Shown here one piece after another: positions 62,825 to 64,000 of a stretch of DNA of 64,000 bases (position 1 is the stretch's first letter; every line of letters begins with the position of its first letter). The stretch spans positions 1 through 64,000 of the forward strand of contig JAZGEF010000003.1 in the NCBI GenBank assembly GCA_036478595.1, written 5' to 3'. Both the position numbers and the translations under genes were made by a program. The notes beneath the pieces were generated by a model. The model was not told the DNA's origin and searched no databases. It saw only the letters and a program-made list of their open reading frames with translations. Source of the stretch: Granulosicoccus sp036478595. Its GTDB lineage: Bacteria; Pseudomonadota; Gammaproteobacteria; Granulosicoccales; Granulosicoccaceae.

Positions 62825-63817
62825 GTGACCGATTATCACGTATATGGCGCCGGTAACGCGCTTGTGGACATGGAATTTGAAATTTCAGATGAAATATTAG
62901 CCGAGCTAGGCGTCGATAAGGGGCTGATGACGCTCATCGATGAGGATCGTCATCACGAGCTGTTGGACAAACTGGGGGGGCTTGAAGCCAAACAGGGCAG
63001 CGGGGGCTCTGCCGCCAATACGATTATTGCTAGTGCCCAACTTGGCGCCAATACATTCTATTCCTGCAAGGTCGCCAGCGACCCCACTGGCGATTTCTAT
63101 ATGAAGGATCTGGATGCCTGCAAAGTAGCATCCAACCTCACCGCCAGCAATCGTGACGCTGGCACCACCGGCAAGTGCATTGTGTTAATTACGCCCGATG
63201 CTGAACGAAGCATGAACTCCCACCTTGGCATTACCCAGCAATACAGCAAGGCAGAGCTGGATTTGGATGCCATCAAACAATCTGACTATGTGTACATCGA
63301 AGGCTACCTGGTGCCTGAAGAGAATGCTCGCGCGGCGGCAATCTGTGTGCGAGAGGTCGCCGAGGCGTCTGGTGTTAAAACATCCATCACCTTGAGTGAT
63401 GGCAATATGGTGACCTATTTTAAAGCTGGCTTGCTGGAGATGATCGGCGGCGGTGTTGACATGCTTTTTTGTAATGAAGACGAAGCTTGCGGCATGCTCG
63501 ATGCCAGCTCTATCGAGGATTGCGTCGCGGGTTTAAAAAAATTCGCGAAGCAGTTTGCAATCACTCGAGGCTCAGAAGGCGCCACATTATGGGATGGAGA
63601 GAAAGCCATCAATATCTCAGCGCAACAAGTCACCCCATTGGATAGCAATGGTGCAGGCGATATTTATGCGGGGGCATTCATGTACGGATTAACTCACGGC
63701 ATGCAGTTTGAAAAATGCGGCGAATTAGCCAATGCCTGTGCAGCGGAACTCATCACTCATTTTGGTGCACGATTGCCCGATAGTGCCATGAAGTCCATCG
63801 GCACAAGGTTTGCCTAA
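62825..63817 (+). CDS. PfkB family kinase, probable adenosine kinase
   Basis: A 330-residue ribokinase-fold sugar kinase. The N-terminal strand VYGAGNALVDMEFEI is followed by GGSAANTIIASAQLGANT (substrate-binding GG/N), and DSNGAGDIYAGAFMYGL is the second PfkB signature with the catalytic base and anion hole GAGD. Adenosine-kinase-type layout is suggested by CNEDEACGM. GTG start at 62825 with AGGAAG seven bases before is preferred over TTG 62798. It phosphorylates adenosine to AMP if the call is right, which fits the purine importer and guanine deaminase. Confidence 0.82.
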   Translation: MTDYHVYGAGNALVDMEFEISDEILAELGVDKGLMTLIDEDRHHELLDKLGGLEAKQGSGGSAANTIIASAQLGANTFYSCKVASDPTGDFYMKDLDACKVASNLTASNRDAGTTGKCIVLITPDAERSMNSHLGITQQYSKAELDLDAIKQSDYVYIEGYLVPEENARAAAICVREVAEASGVKTSITLSDGNMVTYFKAGLLEMIGGGVDMLFCNEDEACGMLDASSIEDCVAGLKKFAKQFAITRGSEGATLWDGEKAINISAQQVTPLDSNGAGDIYAGAFMYGLTHGMQFEKCGELANACAAELITHFGARLPDSAMKSIGTRFA

Positions 63818-63831
63818 ACTGCTAAACATAA

Positions 63832-63862
63832 CGCTACCCCACTACGGCTTAAATGGGTAGCG
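63832..63862 (+). terminator. Hairpin after the PfkB kinase
   Basis: CGCTACCC at 63832-63839 pairs with GGGTAGCG at 63855-63862 around a 15-base loop, 15 bases after the stop codon. No T-run follows, so transcript termination here is only possible. Confidence 0.4.
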
Positions 63863-63968
63863 CTATGAAGTGCAACGGCTTTCGAAGGAGGTGAACAGTT
63901 CCTGCTGCGCAATTGTTAAGGCAATTCCAGTATGCTAGCAGCATAAGAAACAAACAACAGGAGCTCTG

Positions 63969-64000
63969 ATGCCCATACCAGTCCCCAATTTCGTACTGAT
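63969..64000 (+). CDS. Start of a gene running off the right edge
   Basis: An ATG at 63969 has AGGAG (63959-63963) five bases upstream and opens MPIPVPNFVL. Only ten codons are visible, so no family can be named. Confidence 0.5.
   Translation, partial: MPIPVPNFVL

Noticed and set aside
1..64000. Mobile elements, integrases, prophage, or secretion-system gene clusters
   Set aside because: I looked for transposase, integrase and phage proteins and for paired attachment-like repeats by eye and saw none.

Overview
The window looks like chromosome from a Gram-negative, probably marine, gammaproteobacterium. The evidence is the order aspS-nudB-yebC-ruvCAB-ybgC-tolQRAB-pal-cpoB, an ATP-type PEP carboxykinase, RF3 next to rimI, BepA, CsrA and many outer-membrane and OmpA-type proteins. 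I see no insertion sequence, integrase, prophage gene or CRISPR array. The genus cannot be named from the sequence alone.

Layout. 0-1.6 kb: a gene tail, a DUF1289 protein, a FosA-like glyoxalase-fold enzyme and a NYN-domain nuclease. 1.7-7.8 kb: a BMP-type nucleoside/purine ABC importer (binding protein, two permeases, double ATPase) divergent from guanine deaminase. An adenosine kinase at 62.8 kb also fits purine salvage. 7.8-19.1 kb: housekeeping genes, namely ferredoxin/flavodoxin reductase, a small barrel protein, prfC, a degenerate uracil-DNA-glycosylase-like protein with rimI, pssA, ilvIH behind a long structured leader, bepA and pckA.

19.4-46.9 kb: a 27-kb single-strand locus of secreted and outer-membrane proteins, the most unusual part of the window. 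In transcription order it holds csrA, a GEVED/P-domain/DUF11 protein (1112 aa), a small DUF11-like protein (162 aa), a 1023-aa DUF11-like protein, a 2012-aa DUF11/SdrD-type protein with a predicted C-terminal barrel, an OmpA lipoprotein, an 874-aa DUF11-like protein, three OmpA-type paralogues (371, 615 and 421 aa), a 1299-aa thrombospondin-3-repeat/OmpA fusion and a 554-aa GEVED/thrombospondin-3 protein. Four central genes overlap or abut by about 1-4 bases, so they are probably translated together. Shared N-terminal and C-terminal modules, Asp-rich calcium loops and repeated peptidoglycan-binding domains suggest a calcium-dependent surface layer, matrix or filament anchored to outer membrane and cell wall. 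That function is inference. A divergent gene at 47.2 kb encodes a stand-alone putative regulatory domain.

47.9-50.5 kb: a VTT/DedA-like membrane protein, an aldehyde:ferredoxin oxidoreductase family enzyme and tRNA-Lys(TTT). 50.5-62.7 kb: the Tol-Pal envelope system, RuvABC Holliday-junction machinery, YebC, a lipase-like hydrolase, NudB and AspRS, all on the minus strand. 62.8-64 kb: adenosine kinase and the first codons of another gene.
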